Assembly: GCA_039197065.1 (NCBI GenBank)
Contig: JBCCUL010000025.1
Location: 62,001-126,000 of the forward strand
Length of the DNA: 64,000 nt
Origin: JANQPX01 sp039197065
GTDB taxonomy: Bacteria; Pseudomonadota; Alphaproteobacteria; Geminicoccales; Geminicoccaceae
Direction: 5' to 3'
Shown: in pieces, positions 8,128-16,175 of the stretch
How the letters are laid out: each line of letters begins with the position of its first letter
Position numbering within the stretch: the stretch's first letter is position 1
Translations under genes and position numbers: made by a program
Notes under the pieces: generated by a model
What the model was told of the DNA's origin: nothing
What the model saw: the letters and a program-made list of their open reading frames with translations, nothing else
Databases searched by the model: none

Positions 8128-8298
8128 TCAGAACTCCAGCTGTTCGACCGCGGCGTCGATTCCGTCTCGGGCGCAGCGATCATCCTGTTCGCCGCCGGGT
8201 GCACCGGAAACACCGACGCCACCGACGATCGATCCCGCGGCCTCGACCGGTAAGAGACAAGCTCCTGCGAAAACACTGACCAACATTGCTCGCCACAT
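8128..8298 (-). CDS. Tiny exported hypothetical protein, 56 residues
   Basis: The reading frame starts MWRAMLVSVFAGACLLPVEA, a plausible signal peptide, followed by a Gly-rich stretch and an acidic tail. The ATG at 8298 has GGGGATAGG upstream. Exactly 68 nt separate it from the FNR-like box at 8367-8380, the same spacing as in four other promoters here. The stop abuts the start of the cytochrome gene at 8124, so translational coupling is likely. I recognise no family. The gene is too short to trust on composition alone. Confidence 0.45.
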   Translation of the reverse strand: MWRAMLVSVFAGACLLPVEAAGSIVGGVGVSGAPGGEQDDRCARDGIDAAVEQLEF

Positions 8299-8366
8299 GG
8301 CGCCTATCCCCATGATGTCATCGACAGCAGCTTCGACCATTCGGCCATGGGGCGGCTGTTGACCCC

Positions 8367-8380
8367 ATGATCCAGATCAA
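8367..8380 (-). promoter_or_regulatory. FNR/FixK-like box ATGATCCAGATCAA (one mismatch)
   Basis: It differs from TTGAT-N4-ATCAA only at the first base. There are 68 nt between it and the ATG at 8298 of the small exported protein/cytochrome c pair. Confidence 0.6.
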
Positions 8381-8400
8381 AAGCGTCGGCGATGTGACAA

Positions 8401-8886
8401 CTATGGGGCGAGCGTTTTTGACAGCTGGATCGACTCGATCGCGTAGCCACGCTGGCAGAGGGTCGCAAGGGAACGCGGCTTCAACGCGATGATGGTGGCA
8501 TCCTTGAAATCAGAAAGAGCGAGATGGATGGCAACGCATTGCTGGTGTTTAGCGATCGTCTCAGCCGCTTCGAACAGCGAGCCGCTGGTCTCCTGACTGA
8601 GATAGTTCACGGTCCGGAACAGATCCACGGTCATGTGGCGCTCGGATCCGATGAGCAAGATTTCATAGCCGAGTAAGCCATGCAGATAACCGCGAGCGCA
8701 CTGAAGCGACAGCACGCCAGCTTGCGACCGGCCTACGTCGATGCGGTCCTTCGCGTAGTCCCGCCATGCCTGCAGGCTAACCGGCAGTCCGGCGAGGTCG
8801 AGACCTGCAAAGGCTTGATCGATCTGATCTTGTTGCAACCGACGGATCTTCAGTTGCAGGCTTTTCACAGAAGAGGCCGCCATCAC
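8401..8886 (-). CDS. Hypothetical protein, 161 residues
   Basis: This soluble protein begins MMAASSVKSLQLKIRRLQQDQIDQAFAGLDL, a helical and partly coiled-coil-like opening. Alternating hydrophobic segments follow (GYLHGLLGYEILLIGSERHMTV; CVAIHLALSDFKDATIIALKPRSLATLC). It has no signal peptide. Translation could begin at either of the first two Met codons. It is transcribed away from the FnrN-like gene and shares an upstream region with it. I do not recognise the family. The context suggests a stress or redox role, but nothing in the sequence shows it. Confidence 0.6.
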   Translation of the reverse strand: MMAASSVKSLQLKIRRLQQDQIDQAFAGLDLAGLPVSLQAWRDYAKDRIDVGRSQAGVLSLQCARGYLHGLLGYEILLIGSERHMTVDLFRTVNYLSQETSGSLFEAAETIAKHQQCVAIHLALSDFKDATIIALKPRSLATLCQRGYAIESIQLSKTLAP

Positions 8887-8946
8887 GAAAACTCATCAGG
8901 TCATTGCTGTCAGATGATCTTGACATGACCGACACCATCGTTGTCG

Positions 8947-8960
8947 TTGCGCTGCGTCAA
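8947..8960 (+). promoter_or_regulatory. Weak FNR-like dyad TTGCGCTGCGTCAA before the regulator gene
   Basis: The outer TTG and TCAA bases fit a TTGA-N6-TCAA dyad but the left half is poor. It lies 91 nt before the FnrN-like start codon. It could be an autoregulatory site as described for fnrN genes, but it may be chance. Confidence 0.25.
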
Positions 8961-9051
8961 GACAGCCGCTGAAGATCGACGTGAACTTTCTTTAGCTTAG
9001 TGACTGTGACATGCTCCAGTTTCAAGAAGACCGGTTCCAGGGGAAAGGCCG

Positions 9052-9795
9052 ATGGCGAAAAATGAGGATACTTGCCGATATCGGCCGATTCGCTTGAGGG
9101 GCGCATCCCACGGCCTTTGTGAGCACTGTGGTGTCAAGGAGTTTGCAGTTTGCGGTGCGCTCGAACCCCAGTGTGCAGCACGGTTGCGCAGCCTTACATC
9201 GCGCATTCATCTAACGCCGAAGCAGGTGCTCTTCATCGAAGCGGAGCCGGCTGCGCATCATTTTACGATTGTCGACGGCGTCGTGAGTATTTCGAAGTCC
9301 TTGGCCGATGGTCGCCGTCAGATTGTCGGCTTCATGTTTCCAGGCGATTTTCTTGGTGTAGCCGACGAGGAAAACTACAGCTGCACCGCGCAAGCCGTAA
9401 CACCGGTGGAGCTCTGCCGTTTTCCACGTCAATCCTTCGAAGCGCTGGCCGAGGAATGTCCGGAGATCGAACATCGGCTGCTGCACGCCGTATCGACCGA
9501 GCTGATTGAAGCCCAACAGCATCTGCTGATTATCGGTCGACAGACCGCGGAGGAGCGGTTGTGCTCATTTTTGCTCCATCTTGGCAAGCGCGCACCGCAT
9601 CGAGGTGTGCCGGATAATCCGATCCATCTGCCAATGTCACGCGCCGATATCGGTGACTATCTTGGCCTCTCCTTGGAAACTGTAAGCCGCACCTTCACCG
9701 TCCTTCGCGATCAGGGACTGGTCAAGCTAGCCAATGCGCACACCGTCCAGCTGCTGGACACCGACCAGCTCCAGCAGATGGCCGAGGGCGCTTAG
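9052..9795 (+). CDS. fnrN: FnrN/FNR-type oxygen-sensing transcription regulator
   Basis: This is a 247-residue Crp/Fnr-family regulator. The N-terminal cysteines C23-x2-C26-x7-C34, together with C111, are spaced as in rhizobial FnrN proteins and would hold an oxygen-labile [4Fe-4S] cluster. A cyclic-nucleotide-binding-like barrel follows. The helix-turn-helix (SRADIGDYLGLSLETVSRTFTVLRDQGLV) has the E-x2-SR recognition residues (E209, S212, R213) of FNR, which read TTGAT half sites. Perfect sites of this kind lie elsewhere in the island. It is probably the local activator of the island's low-oxygen genes, although a chromosomal FNR could share them. Confidence 0.92.
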   Translation: MAKNEDTCRYRPIRLRGASHGLCEHCGVKEFAVCGALEPQCAARLRSLTSRIHLTPKQVLFIEAEPAAHHFTIVDGVVSISKSLADGRRQIVGFMFPGDFLGVADEENYSCTAQAVTPVELCRFPRQSFEALAEECPEIEHRLLHAVSTELIEAQQHLLIIGRQTAEERLCSFLLHLGKRAPHRGVPDNPIHLPMSRADIGDYLGLSLETVSRTFTVLRDQGLVKLANAHTVQLLDTDQLQQMAEGA

Positions 9796-10124
9796 CCAAG
9801 CGATAGCCTGGGGGCGCAGTTGGTGTTGCCGCCGAGCAGAACTTGATGCGGTAATCCCCCGCCAGAACCCCCATGCACTCTTCGCTAAGCTGGATCGCGA
9901 GACGAGTTGCCCCAATCAAAAGTTATGGCGTTCTGGCGCTGCCTTGTAGAAGCTGGTCCGAAGTCTATCCCTCCAGATGTGGCGATCTTTCGTATCACCA
10001 CACCGCAGGACCGGACACTTATTGGTGAGAACACATCATTGGTTCCCGCCCCAAATGCCAAGAGCGGCTGTCTACCGCCAGTCTTGAAGGTAAACCGAGG
10101 GCGTCTTCCGATGTGGTCGCACCA
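9796..10124. other. 329-nt interval without a supported gene
   Basis: Short frames exist on both strands, but none has a ribosome-binding site, a recognisable motif or convincing composition. Its right edge has GTGGTCGCACCACTAGT (10113-10129), which overlaps the phasin stop codon and can form a 5-bp hairpin. A near copy overlaps the stop codon of the gene at 25202. Confidence 0.5.
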
Positions 10125-10433
10125 CTAGTGTTTTGTTTTGCCACCGCTCCCATTTGCGACCTGCATCATCAGGTCGCTGACTTTGGCTGCCTGGTTTCTA
10201 TAGGCTTTGAATGTTTCCTTACCAAAGCTCGCTTGGGCCTTCCAGGCTTCGTTCAGATCATGACAATGGCTGACATCGTCGATCACATGGGCATAGGCGT
10301 GACAGCGTTCCCCGACGAAGTCATACCAAGCGGCACTGAGCGCGGCAGCGGTTTCCATATAGGCTTGCGACCACTCAGCAAGCGCCTGGACCTCGGTCGC
10401 CTGATTGGGCTGTGTCGTCGATTTCTGTGTCAT
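10125..10433 (-). CDS. Phasin family protein
   Basis: This 102-residue protein begins MTQKSTTQPNQATEVQALAEWSQAYMETAAALSAAW and continues as one long amphipathic helix to a Lys-rich tail. That is the pattern of phasins, which coat polyhydroxyalkanoate granules. The ATG at 10433 follows AAAGGACGG at good spacing; the longer frame from 10496 is not needed. A PHA synthase gene lies 3 kb away. It is the last gene of a leftward group with a hypothetical gene and the VIT1-like transporter. The exact phasin subfamily is uncertain because phasins diverge fast. Confidence 0.75.
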   Translation of the reverse strand: MTQKSTTQPNQATEVQALAEWSQAYMETAAALSAAWYDFVGERCHAYAHVIDDVSHCHDLNEAWKAQASFGKETFKAYRNQAAKVSDLMMQVANGSGGKTKH

Positions 10434-10473
10434 CGGTCCGTCCTTTCCTGATGGGGGGGTGAACGCTGCGCGC

Positions 10474-10830
10474 TCATACAGTCTTCTTGCGCGCAAACAG
10501 TTCGGACTTATCAGCGGTCAAGGGGTGCTTCTCGAGAGGTTTTTCCGACTGATCCCGATGCTCAGCGACCTGCACAAGAAAAGCATCGACGAAGCGTTCG
10601 AGATCCTCCCAGTCGGTGAACTCATGGTCCTTGCCGGTGGTGTGAACAAAACCCGATCGCCATGCCGAATGTCCCATCGTCAATGGCCCCATCTCTGCAG
10701 ACAGGATGACCAAACCGACAAGCGACGCATTGATGCGGATCAACAGGGTCTGAAAGTCGTGATCGGAAAAAAGGAAGGTGCAGTGGCCTCCCTCATCGAG
10801 CCTCAGGTCAAGCTCGCGGGCATCGCCCGC
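10474..10830 (-). CDS. Hypothetical protein with unresolved start
   Basis: The frame reads GHCTFLFSDHDFQTLLIRINASLVGLVILSAEMG, then HTTGKDHEFTDWEDLERFVDAFLVQVAEHRD, and has coding-like codon use to its TGA at 10474. No ATG or GTG with a ribosome-binding site is found at the proper N-terminus. The interval given is the open frame that begins just after the stop of an Hsp20 remnant. It may have lost its own start when the Hsp20 gene decayed, or use a TTG. The family is not recognised. It sits between the VIT1-like gene and the phasin on the same strand. Confidence 0.45.
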   Translation of the reverse strand, partial: AGDARELDLRLDEGGHCTFLFSDHDFQTLLIRINASLVGLVILSAEMGPLTMGHSAWRSGFVHTTGKDHEFTDWEDLERFVDAFLVQVAEHRDQSEKPLEKHPLTADKSELFARKKTV

Positions 10831-10937
10831 TACTTGCCGATGGCGATCTCTTTGACCTTGGCTTTGACTTCGGGCGGCTTCGGCAGCGTGATCGTCAGCA
10901 GATTGTCGGTGAGTAAGCACGAGAGCTGGTTATAAGA
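10830..10937 (-). pseudogene. C-terminal remnant of a small heat-shock protein (Hsp20)
   Basis: The minus strand reads DNLLTITLPKPPEVKAKVKEIAIGK and then stops at 10830. This is the end of an Hsp20/alpha-crystallin domain, where NGVLTITLPK-type sequence leads into the C-terminal tail. The roughly 110 upstream residues of a normal Hsp20 are missing. It overlaps the start of the next hypothetical frame. Confidence 0.7.
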
Positions 10938-10952
10938 CCACTCTGTCTGAAA

Positions 10953-11684
10953 TCAGACCATGGACTTCAATGCCACCCCGACGCCGTAGGCCATGCCGGC
11001 GGCGACCATACCGATGGTGAGCGTTTCCGCCCCCGACCACCACCAGGGAGTGGTTGACCAGCGGCTCTTCAGCGATCCGATGAGAAAGAAGACGACAGCG
11101 GTTGCGATGACGGAAAGCGATACGCTTGCACCGAGGCCAGCGACAAAGGGGATGAGCGGCACGAGACCACAGATCAAGAAGGCGATGAAGGTCGCAAACC
11201 CTGCCAATATCGGTGATCGATCAACCATGGGCACACCATGCTCCTCGGCCACCATCATATCGACCCAACGTTTGGTCGAGCTGGTGATCACGTCGACAGC
11301 CCGTTCGAGATCAGTGCCCTTGAACCCCTTGGCGGCAAAGAGCTGCTTGATCTCCTCCCTTTCTCCGTCCGGCACGAGACGGATATGGCGCTCCTCCATC
11401 CGACGAAGGCGTTCATAGTCGTCGAGTTCCGCTTTGGTACCGGCGTAATTGCCGGCCGCCATGGAAAAGCCGTCCGCAAGCAGGTTGGCAGCACCAAGAA
11501 TCAGGACGACTCGCGAAGACAGATCAGCACCGACGACGCCGGCGACGATCGCGAAGGTGGTCACGGCGCCGTCGATGCCGCCATAGACCCAGTCCCTGAG
11601 ATAGTTGGCTTTCGGACCGTCGGCCAGGCGAACCGCGATCTCATCGCTCGAGTGGCCGTGTTCCATGGAACGATCGGTCGTCAT
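10953..11684 (-). CDS. VIT1/CCC1-family membrane transporter (iron or manganese)
   Basis: This is a 243-residue membrane protein. LRDWVYGGIDGAVTTFAIVAGVVGA is the hallmark first helix of the VIT1/CCC1 family. It is followed by LILGAANLLADGFSMAAGNYAG, an acidic cytoplasmic segment (EREEIKQLFAAKGF), and three further hydrophobic helices in the C-terminal 100 residues. The family moves Fe2+ or Mn2+ out of the cytoplasm. The ATG at 11684 has GAGGAGGGG upstream and is 68 nt from an FNR-like box, so it is preferred over the frame start at 11726. It probably leads an operon with the phasin. Confidence 0.88.
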   Translation of the reverse strand: MTTDRSMEHGHSSDEIAVRLADGPKANYLRDWVYGGIDGAVTTFAIVAGVVGADLSSRVVLILGAANLLADGFSMAAGNYAGTKAELDDYERLRRMEERHIRLVPDGEREEIKQLFAAKGFKGTDLERAVDVITSSTKRWVDMMVAEEHGVPMVDRSPILAGFATFIAFLICGLVPLIPFVAGLGASVSLSVIATAVVFFLIGSLKSRWSTTPWWWSGAETLTIGMVAAGMAYGVGVALKSMV

Positions 11685-11752
11685 CGCTGCCCCTCCTCTC
11701 AAGCCGATGGCGTCCTGGCCACTCATGAAACGGTTTTTTTCGGAGCTTGCTG

Positions 11753-11766
11753 TTGAGACAGGTCAA
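11753..11766 (-). promoter_or_regulatory. FNR/FixK-like box TTGAGACAGGTCAA
   Basis: It fits TTGA-N6-TCAA. It lies 68 nt before the VIT1-like start codon at 11684, and a TTTCAT -10-like hexamer begins 23 nt after it on the minus strand. Confidence 0.55.
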
Positions 11767-11776
11767 TTGCTGATCG

Positions 11777-11790
11777 TTGAGCGAGATCAA
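11777..11790 (+). promoter_or_regulatory. FNR/FixK-like box TTGAGCGAGATCAA
   Basis: This second TTGA-N6-TCAA dyad is centred 24 bp from the first. It lies 80 nt before the cytochrome c start at 11871, so the pair appears to serve the divergent genes. Confidence 0.55.
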
Positions 11791-11870
11791 AGCTTGATCC
11801 GAAAGATCTCGTTAGCTCATCCAGGCGGCTTGGTGCAGAAGCCGCGACGTTCCGAGACAGGAGCAAGGGT

Positions 11871-12467
11871 ATGCCTGGATTGATGGCACCGACGACGCGG
11901 TTCGACGTCTTCCCGATCATTCGCTTCTTGGCGGTTTGTCTCATGACCGCGCTGATGGTTGCGACAACCCATGTGCAAGCGCAGCATCTCGACCCGCCCT
12001 TGGGATGGGACGTCTGGGATCCGACGTGGTCGACCCGGGAGATATGGAAGGGTCAGGAGGCGGATGAGCCCCTGCGTTGGAGGGTGGAGCGCCATCAGAT
12101 CTACATCGATCAGGGTGTTCCCGAAGCCTATCGCGGGGCGCGCAATCCCCATCCCCGCATCCCGAACATCCTCGAAGCCGGCCATGGGCTCTTCATCGAG
12201 CAGTGCGCATCTTGCCACGACGCGGGCGGCCAGGGTCCAGGTGAGGCCGGCCTTTCGCTTTATCCGCCGCCTGCCCTGCTGATCCATCTGACGCGTTTGC
12301 CCTCTCGTGTGGACGAGTATCTGATCTGGTCGATCGCCGAAGGAGGCGAGCTTTTGGGAAGCGATATGCCTGCCTTCAAAGACAAACTCGACGAGGATGA
12401 GATTTGGCAGATCATCACCTATATGCGCGCCGGTTTTCCGGCGGTCGGCGGCGAGATCAAGAATTGA
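11871..12467 (+). CDS. Exported c-type cytochrome, monoheme
   Basis: This 198-residue protein has an N-terminal hydrophobic signal (FLAVCLMTALMVATTHVQAQ, cut near residue 38). A Trp-rich segment (GWDVWDPTWSTREIWKG) follows, and then the cytochrome domain with CASCH at about residues 112-116. The likely Met ligand is in GSDMPAFKD, the usual position in cytochrome c6/cbb3-type domains. The end is a helix with EIWQIITYMRA. AAGGG precedes the ATG. A divergent FNR-like box lies upstream. The electron partner is not indicated, but three other small cytochromes sit within 7 kb. Confidence 0.87.
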   Translation: MPGLMAPTTRFDVFPIIRFLAVCLMTALMVATTHVQAQHLDPPLGWDVWDPTWSTREIWKGQEADEPLRWRVERHQIYIDQGVPEAYRGARNPHPRIPNILEAGHGLFIEQCASCHDAGGQGPGEAGLSLYPPPALLIHLTRLPSRVDEYLIWSIAEGGELLGSDMPAFKDKLDEDEIWQIITYMRAGFPAVGGEIKN

Positions 12468-12542
12468 GATTGGCTGACCTCTCGTCGCAGGCGTTCTGAG
12501 ACGGCGGGGAGGCAGAACAGCAAGCCATGCCCGGCCTGACGG

Positions 12543-12956
12543 CTATCTCACCACGAAGACCGAAAGGTCCGAGTGTGAGGCCAGATAGCCTGCCCGAGAT
12601 GCAAAAATATAGTCGACGAAACCGGGGACGTGAGACGCCATGACAACGAGGTCGGCACCGATGTCCGATCCTGCTTTCTCAAGCGTGGCATCGATATCCA
12701 CAGCCGGATCATGGGAGACCATGGCTTTCGCTTTGAATTGAACGCCGTGCAAAGATGTTTGCTCAGCCGCGAACGCTTCAAGCTTCTCCGTATATTCCGA
12801 TGGATTGTGGGCCACAGCGCTGGGTCCCGAGATTGTAACGCCCACGGCAAAAAGCTCAGCATGATAGTGCTTTGCCAGATCAGCCCCCACCGACACTGCT
12901 TTCTTGAGCTGATCCACGCGCTCCAGATCAATCGGAAGCATGATGGTCTTATACAC
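12543..12956 (-). CDS. Universal stress protein, single domain
   Basis: This 137-residue UspA-type protein begins VYKTIMLPIDLERVDQ and contains GADLVVMASHVPGF near the end. The distal ATP-binding glycines are poorly kept (GFVDYIFASRAGYLAS), so nucleotide binding is doubtful. The GTG at 12956 follows GGAAGG and starts the domain precisely; the longer ATG frame from 13010 adds a Cys-rich, unusual leader. A perfect FNR-type box lies upstream at 13043. It converges with the cytochrome gene to its left. Confidence 0.82.
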   Translation of the reverse strand: MYKTIMLPIDLERVDQLKKAVSVGADLAKHYHAELFAVGVTISGPSAVAHNPSEYTEKLEAFAAEQTSLHGVQFKAKAMVSHDPAVDIDATLEKAGSDIGADLVVMASHVPGFVDYIFASRAGYLASHSDLSVFVVR

Positions 12957-13042
12957 GTCGCACCTTCCCGCGCCGTCACACGACGCATCGCAGAATTTTC
13001 TTTTGGTCAAATGGAGAGTACCACGGAAACACAGAGGTACTC

Positions 13043-13056
13043 TTGATCCCGATCAA
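13043..13056 (-). promoter_or_regulatory. FNR/FixK-type box TTGATCCCGATCAA
   Basis: This is a perfect TTGAT-N4-ATCAA palindrome 86 nt before the GTG start of the stress protein at 12956. It could also act on the divergent PHA synthase side. Confidence 0.8.
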
Positions 13057-13153
13057 TCTGATGATGCGACATGTTCATCGACGCCGGCTCGGCCTTGATT
13101 TGTCTTAATCATCCCTGCTCTGCACTCTCAACAAGCGATCCTCGCCCATCATG

Positions 13154-13167
13154 TTGACATTCGTCAA
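13154..13167 (+). promoter_or_regulatory. FNR/FixK-type box TTGACATTCGTCAA
   Basis: It matches TTGAY-N4-RTCAA. It lies 126 nt before the ATG at 13294 of the PHA synthase. An in-frame TTG at 13237 is 69 nt away, close to the usual spacing here, and is the alternative start. Confidence 0.65.
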
Positions 13168-13293
13168 AGCGCGCGCCGCTGCAGTGCAACATGATGTGGC
13201 CGGCTTGGTCGAAGACATCGTGGGCCAGGTTTTCGATTGCCGTCAGTGATCGACCGTCGTCGGTGCGCGGATCGTTTTGAAAGGACGGTGCTG

Positions 13294-15165
13294 ATGCTTC
13301 ATACCGAAGAAAGGTCGCGAGGGTGTGCTCATCCTCCAAAGTCGAAGCCCGAGGGTCGGGTGATGCACGGTCTTGTTCGAAAAGACATTGATGTAACCCA
13401 TGCCGATCGCGCCGAGCGTCCAGCTAGCGAGCGTTCGACGCCAGGCTATTACGGCACTTATGCGTTGGATCGGGCGTTCAAAGCGAACATTGCGCGACTG
13501 ACCACCGGCATCAGTCCGGCGGGGATGATGGCGCTCTATGTCGACTGGCTCGCCCATCTCGCCTTGTCGCCGGGGAAGCAGTTGCAGCTCATGGAGAAGG
13601 CATCAAGAAAAGCGGTGCGTCTGGCGCTTTATCTCGGGCAGGCTGCCGCCGGGACGAACCCAGCACCCGCCATCGAGCCCTTGCCGCAGGACCGGCGTTT
13701 TCGCGATGAGTCGTGGCAGCAATGGCCGTTCAATCTGATCCATCAGTCCTTCCTGATGACCCAGCAGTGGTGGCACAACGCCACCACCGAGATCGACGGG
13801 CTGTCGGACGAACGCGAGCGGGTGTTGTCCTTCGTTGCCCGGCAGATCCTGGATCGCTATGCGCCCTCCAACGCCCTTTGGACCAATCCCGAAGTGCTGG
13901 CACGCACCATCGAACAGGGCGGCATGAATCTGCTGCGTGGCGCGCAAAACGCCGTCGAGGACTGGCAGCGAACGATCGCCGGAAGGAAGCGTCCTGAGGA
14001 CGACGACTTCGTCGTCGGCAGGGATGTCGCGGTGACGCCCGGCAAGGTGGTCTACCGCAACCGGCTGATCAAGCTGATCCAATATGCGCCAACCACCGAT
14101 CAGATCCATGCCAAACCGGTGCTGATCCTGCCGGCCTGGATCATGAAGTATTACATCATCGACCTCTCGCCCGAGAATTCGCTGGTGACCTATCTGGTCG
14201 AGCACGGCCATACGGTCTTCATGATCTCCTGGCTGAACCCGACGGCCGAGGACCGCGATCTCGGCATGGAGGAATATCGTAGACTCGGCCCGATGGCGGC
14301 GTTGGACGCGATCGAGGCGATTATCCCTGAACAGAAGGTACACGCCGTCGGCTACTGTCTCGGCGGCACCCTGCTTTCGATTGCAGCCGCCACCATGGCG
14401 CGGGACGGGGATGAGCGGCTGGCGTCGATCACCACGCTTGCAACGCAGGTGGATTTTTCCGAATCGGGCGAGCTGATGCTGTTCGTCAATGACAGCGAGG
14501 TCGCCTTTCTCGAAAGCATGATGTGGGATCAGGGTTATCTGGACGGATTGCAGATGGCCGGCGCCTTCCAGCTGCTGCGCTCCGACGACCTGATCTGGTC
14601 CCGCCTGGTCCAGGACTATCTAATGGGCGAGCGCCAGGGCATCAACGATCTCATGGCCTGGAACGCCGATGTCCCGCGCATGCCCTACCGCATGCATTCC
14701 GAATATCTGCGCGGCCTCTTTCTGAACAACGACCTTGCCGATGGCCGCTATCTGGTGAACGACCGGCCGATCAACCTCGCCGACATACGCGCACCGATCT
14801 TCGCCGTCGGCACGGAGAAGGACCATGTCGCGCCCTGGCGCTCAGTGCACAAGATCACGTTTCACCCGGCGGCCGACGTCACCTTTCTTTTGACCAGCGG
14901 TGGTCACAATGCCGGCATCGTCAGCGAGCCCGGACACCCGCGACGTCGTTATCGGGCCGCCACCAAGCAGGCGAGCGATCGCTATCTCGATCCGAATCGC
15001 TGGCTTTGGACGGTTCCGGTGCGCGAAGGCTCATGGTGGCCGGAATGGCAGGCATGGCTTGCTGGACTGTCGACGGCGGCAACAACGCCGCCAGCCAGGA
15101 GCGCTGCGGACAAAGGGTATCCGACGCTCGCCGACGCGCCCGGCAGCTATGTGCTCCAGCACTAA
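13294..15165 (+). CDS. phaC: Poly(3-hydroxyalkanoate) synthase, class I-like
   Basis: This enzyme polymerises hydroxyacyl-CoA into PHA granules. The 623-residue protein has the PhaC N-terminal domain (GYYGTYALDRAFKANIARLTTG) and an alpha/beta-hydrolase core. The lipase-like box GYCLGG carries the nucleophile Cys355; the Asp and His partners fit GTEKDHVAPW and GGHNAGI. The ATG at 13294 follows AAGGA; an ATG at 13363 and a TTG at 13237 are alternatives. It lacks phaA/phaB neighbours but a phasin is nearby. It is followed after 8 nt by an HlyD/ABC exporter, probably in one operon. Confidence 0.92.
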   Translation: MLHTEERSRGCAHPPKSKPEGRVMHGLVRKDIDVTHADRAERPASERSTPGYYGTYALDRAFKANIARLTTGISPAGMMALYVDWLAHLALSPGKQLQLMEKASRKAVRLALYLGQAAAGTNPAPAIEPLPQDRRFRDESWQQWPFNLIHQSFLMTQQWWHNATTEIDGLSDERERVLSFVARQILDRYAPSNALWTNPEVLARTIEQGGMNLLRGAQNAVEDWQRTIAGRKRPEDDDFVVGRDVAVTPGKVVYRNRLIKLIQYAPTTDQIHAKPVLILPAWIMKYYIIDLSPENSLVTYLVEHGHTVFMISWLNPTAEDRDLGMEEYRRLGPMAALDAIEAIIPEQKVHAVGYCLGGTLLSIAAATMARDGDERLASITTLATQVDFSESGELMLFVNDSEVAFLESMMWDQGYLDGLQMAGAFQLLRSDDLIWSRLVQDYLMGERQGINDLMAWNADVPRMPYRMHSEYLRGLFLNNDLADGRYLVNDRPINLADIRAPIFAVGTEKDHVAPWRSVHKITFHPAADVTFLLTSGGHNAGIVSEPGHPRRRYRAATKQASDRYLDPNRWLWTVPVREGSWWPEWQAWLAGLSTAATTPPARSAADKGYPTLADAPGSYVLQH

Positions 15166-15173
15166 GTGAGACG

Positions 15174-16175
15174 ATGATGACACGCAGCAAGATCGGGCTC
15201 GGCCTTCTCCTTCTCGCCGTCATCGGCGTGACCGGCGGCTATGCGTACAATCACTTTCTCGGGCGAGATGTGCTCCCGGACGGTATCGCCACCGGCCACG
15301 GCCGGCTGGAGGTCGAGGAGGTGCATGTTGCGGTCAAATATGGCGGACGGGTCGACGAGGTTCTGGTCGATGAGGGCGACATGGTCGAGGCCGGCGATGT
15401 TCTCGCCAGGCTGGACACGGCCGAGCTTGATGCCAATCTCGCCCGCGCCGAGGCAGAGATCCATCAGGCCGAGGAATCCGTGGTCGGCGCCGAAGCGCTG
15501 ATCGCCCAGCGTGAGAGCGAGCTTGCTTTCGCCGAGCAGGAGCTGGAGCGCGCCTCGACCTTGGTCGAAAGAGGCCATACCTCCCAGGAGATTGTGGATC
15601 AGCGCCTGACTCAACGCGACACCGCGAGCGCCGCACTGCGCGCCGCGAAGGCCCAGCTCGCCACCGCCAAGGCGACCGTGCGCTCGGCCGAAGCGGCGGC
15701 GCGGCAGATCGAGGTACAGCTGGATGAGGCGACCATCCGCGCGCCGCGTCTTGGGCGCGTGCAATATCGTCTCGCGGAGCCCGGCGAAGTCCTGGCCAAT
15801 GGCGGACGGGTCATCACGCTTCTTGATCTGACCGATGTCTACATGACGATCTTCCTGCCGACCTCGGAAGCCGGTCGCCTGGCTTACGGCGCGGAGGCAC
15901 GCATTCAGCTGGACGCGGCGCCCGAATACGTGATCCCGGCCAATGTATCATTCGTCGCCGCCAACGCGCAGTTCACGCCGAAGGAGGTGGAGACCCGAAG
16001 CGAACGCGAAAAGCTGATGTTCCGGGTCAAGGTCCAGATCGATCCCGACCTCCTCCTGCAATATATCGATTTGGTCAAAACCGGCCTGCCAGGCGATGTC
16101 TTCATCAGTCTGACCTCTGAGCTCGCCTGGCCGGAGCGCTTCGCCGTCAACCTGCCACCCCGGCCGAGCGGATGA
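15174..16175 (+). CDS. HlyD-family periplasmic adaptor (membrane fusion protein)
   Basis: This 333-residue protein has one N-terminal membrane anchor (IGLGLLLLAVIGVTGGYAY). A biotinyl-lipoyl-like domain follows (VKYGGRVDEVLVDEGDMVEAGDVLARLD), then a long helical hairpin rich in Ala/Glu (about residues 85-185) and a beta-barrel part with TIRAPRLGRVQYRLAEPGEVL. It resembles the YhiI/YbhG adaptors that work with ABC-2 type exporters rather than RND pumps. The next two genes encode the matching ATPase and permease and overlap or abut it. The substrate is unknown. Confidence 0.9.
   Translation: MMTRSKIGLGLLLLAVIGVTGGYAYNHFLGRDVLPDGIATGHGRLEVEEVHVAVKYGGRVDEVLVDEGDMVEAGDVLARLDTAELDANLARAEAEIHQAEESVVGAEALIAQRESELAFAEQELERASTLVERGHTSQEIVDQRLTQRDTASAALRAAKAQLATAKATVRSAEAAARQIEVQLDEATIRAPRLGRVQYRLAEPGEVLANGGRVITLLDLTDVYMTIFLPTSEAGRLAYGAEARIQLDAAPEYVIPANVSFVAANAQFTPKEVETRSEREKLMFRVKVQIDPDLLLQYIDLVKTGLPGDVFISLTSELAWPERFAVNLPPRPSG

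Noticed and set aside
10405..10935. Plus-strand frame of 176 codons
   Set aside because: It is antisense to the phasin/orphan/Hsp20-remnant stretch, where the minus strand carries recognisable protein sequence.
13109..13339. Minus-strand frame of 76 codons between the stress protein and PHA synthase genes
   Set aside because: It overlaps the start of the PHA synthase and an FNR-type box and shows no family motif or ribosome-binding site.
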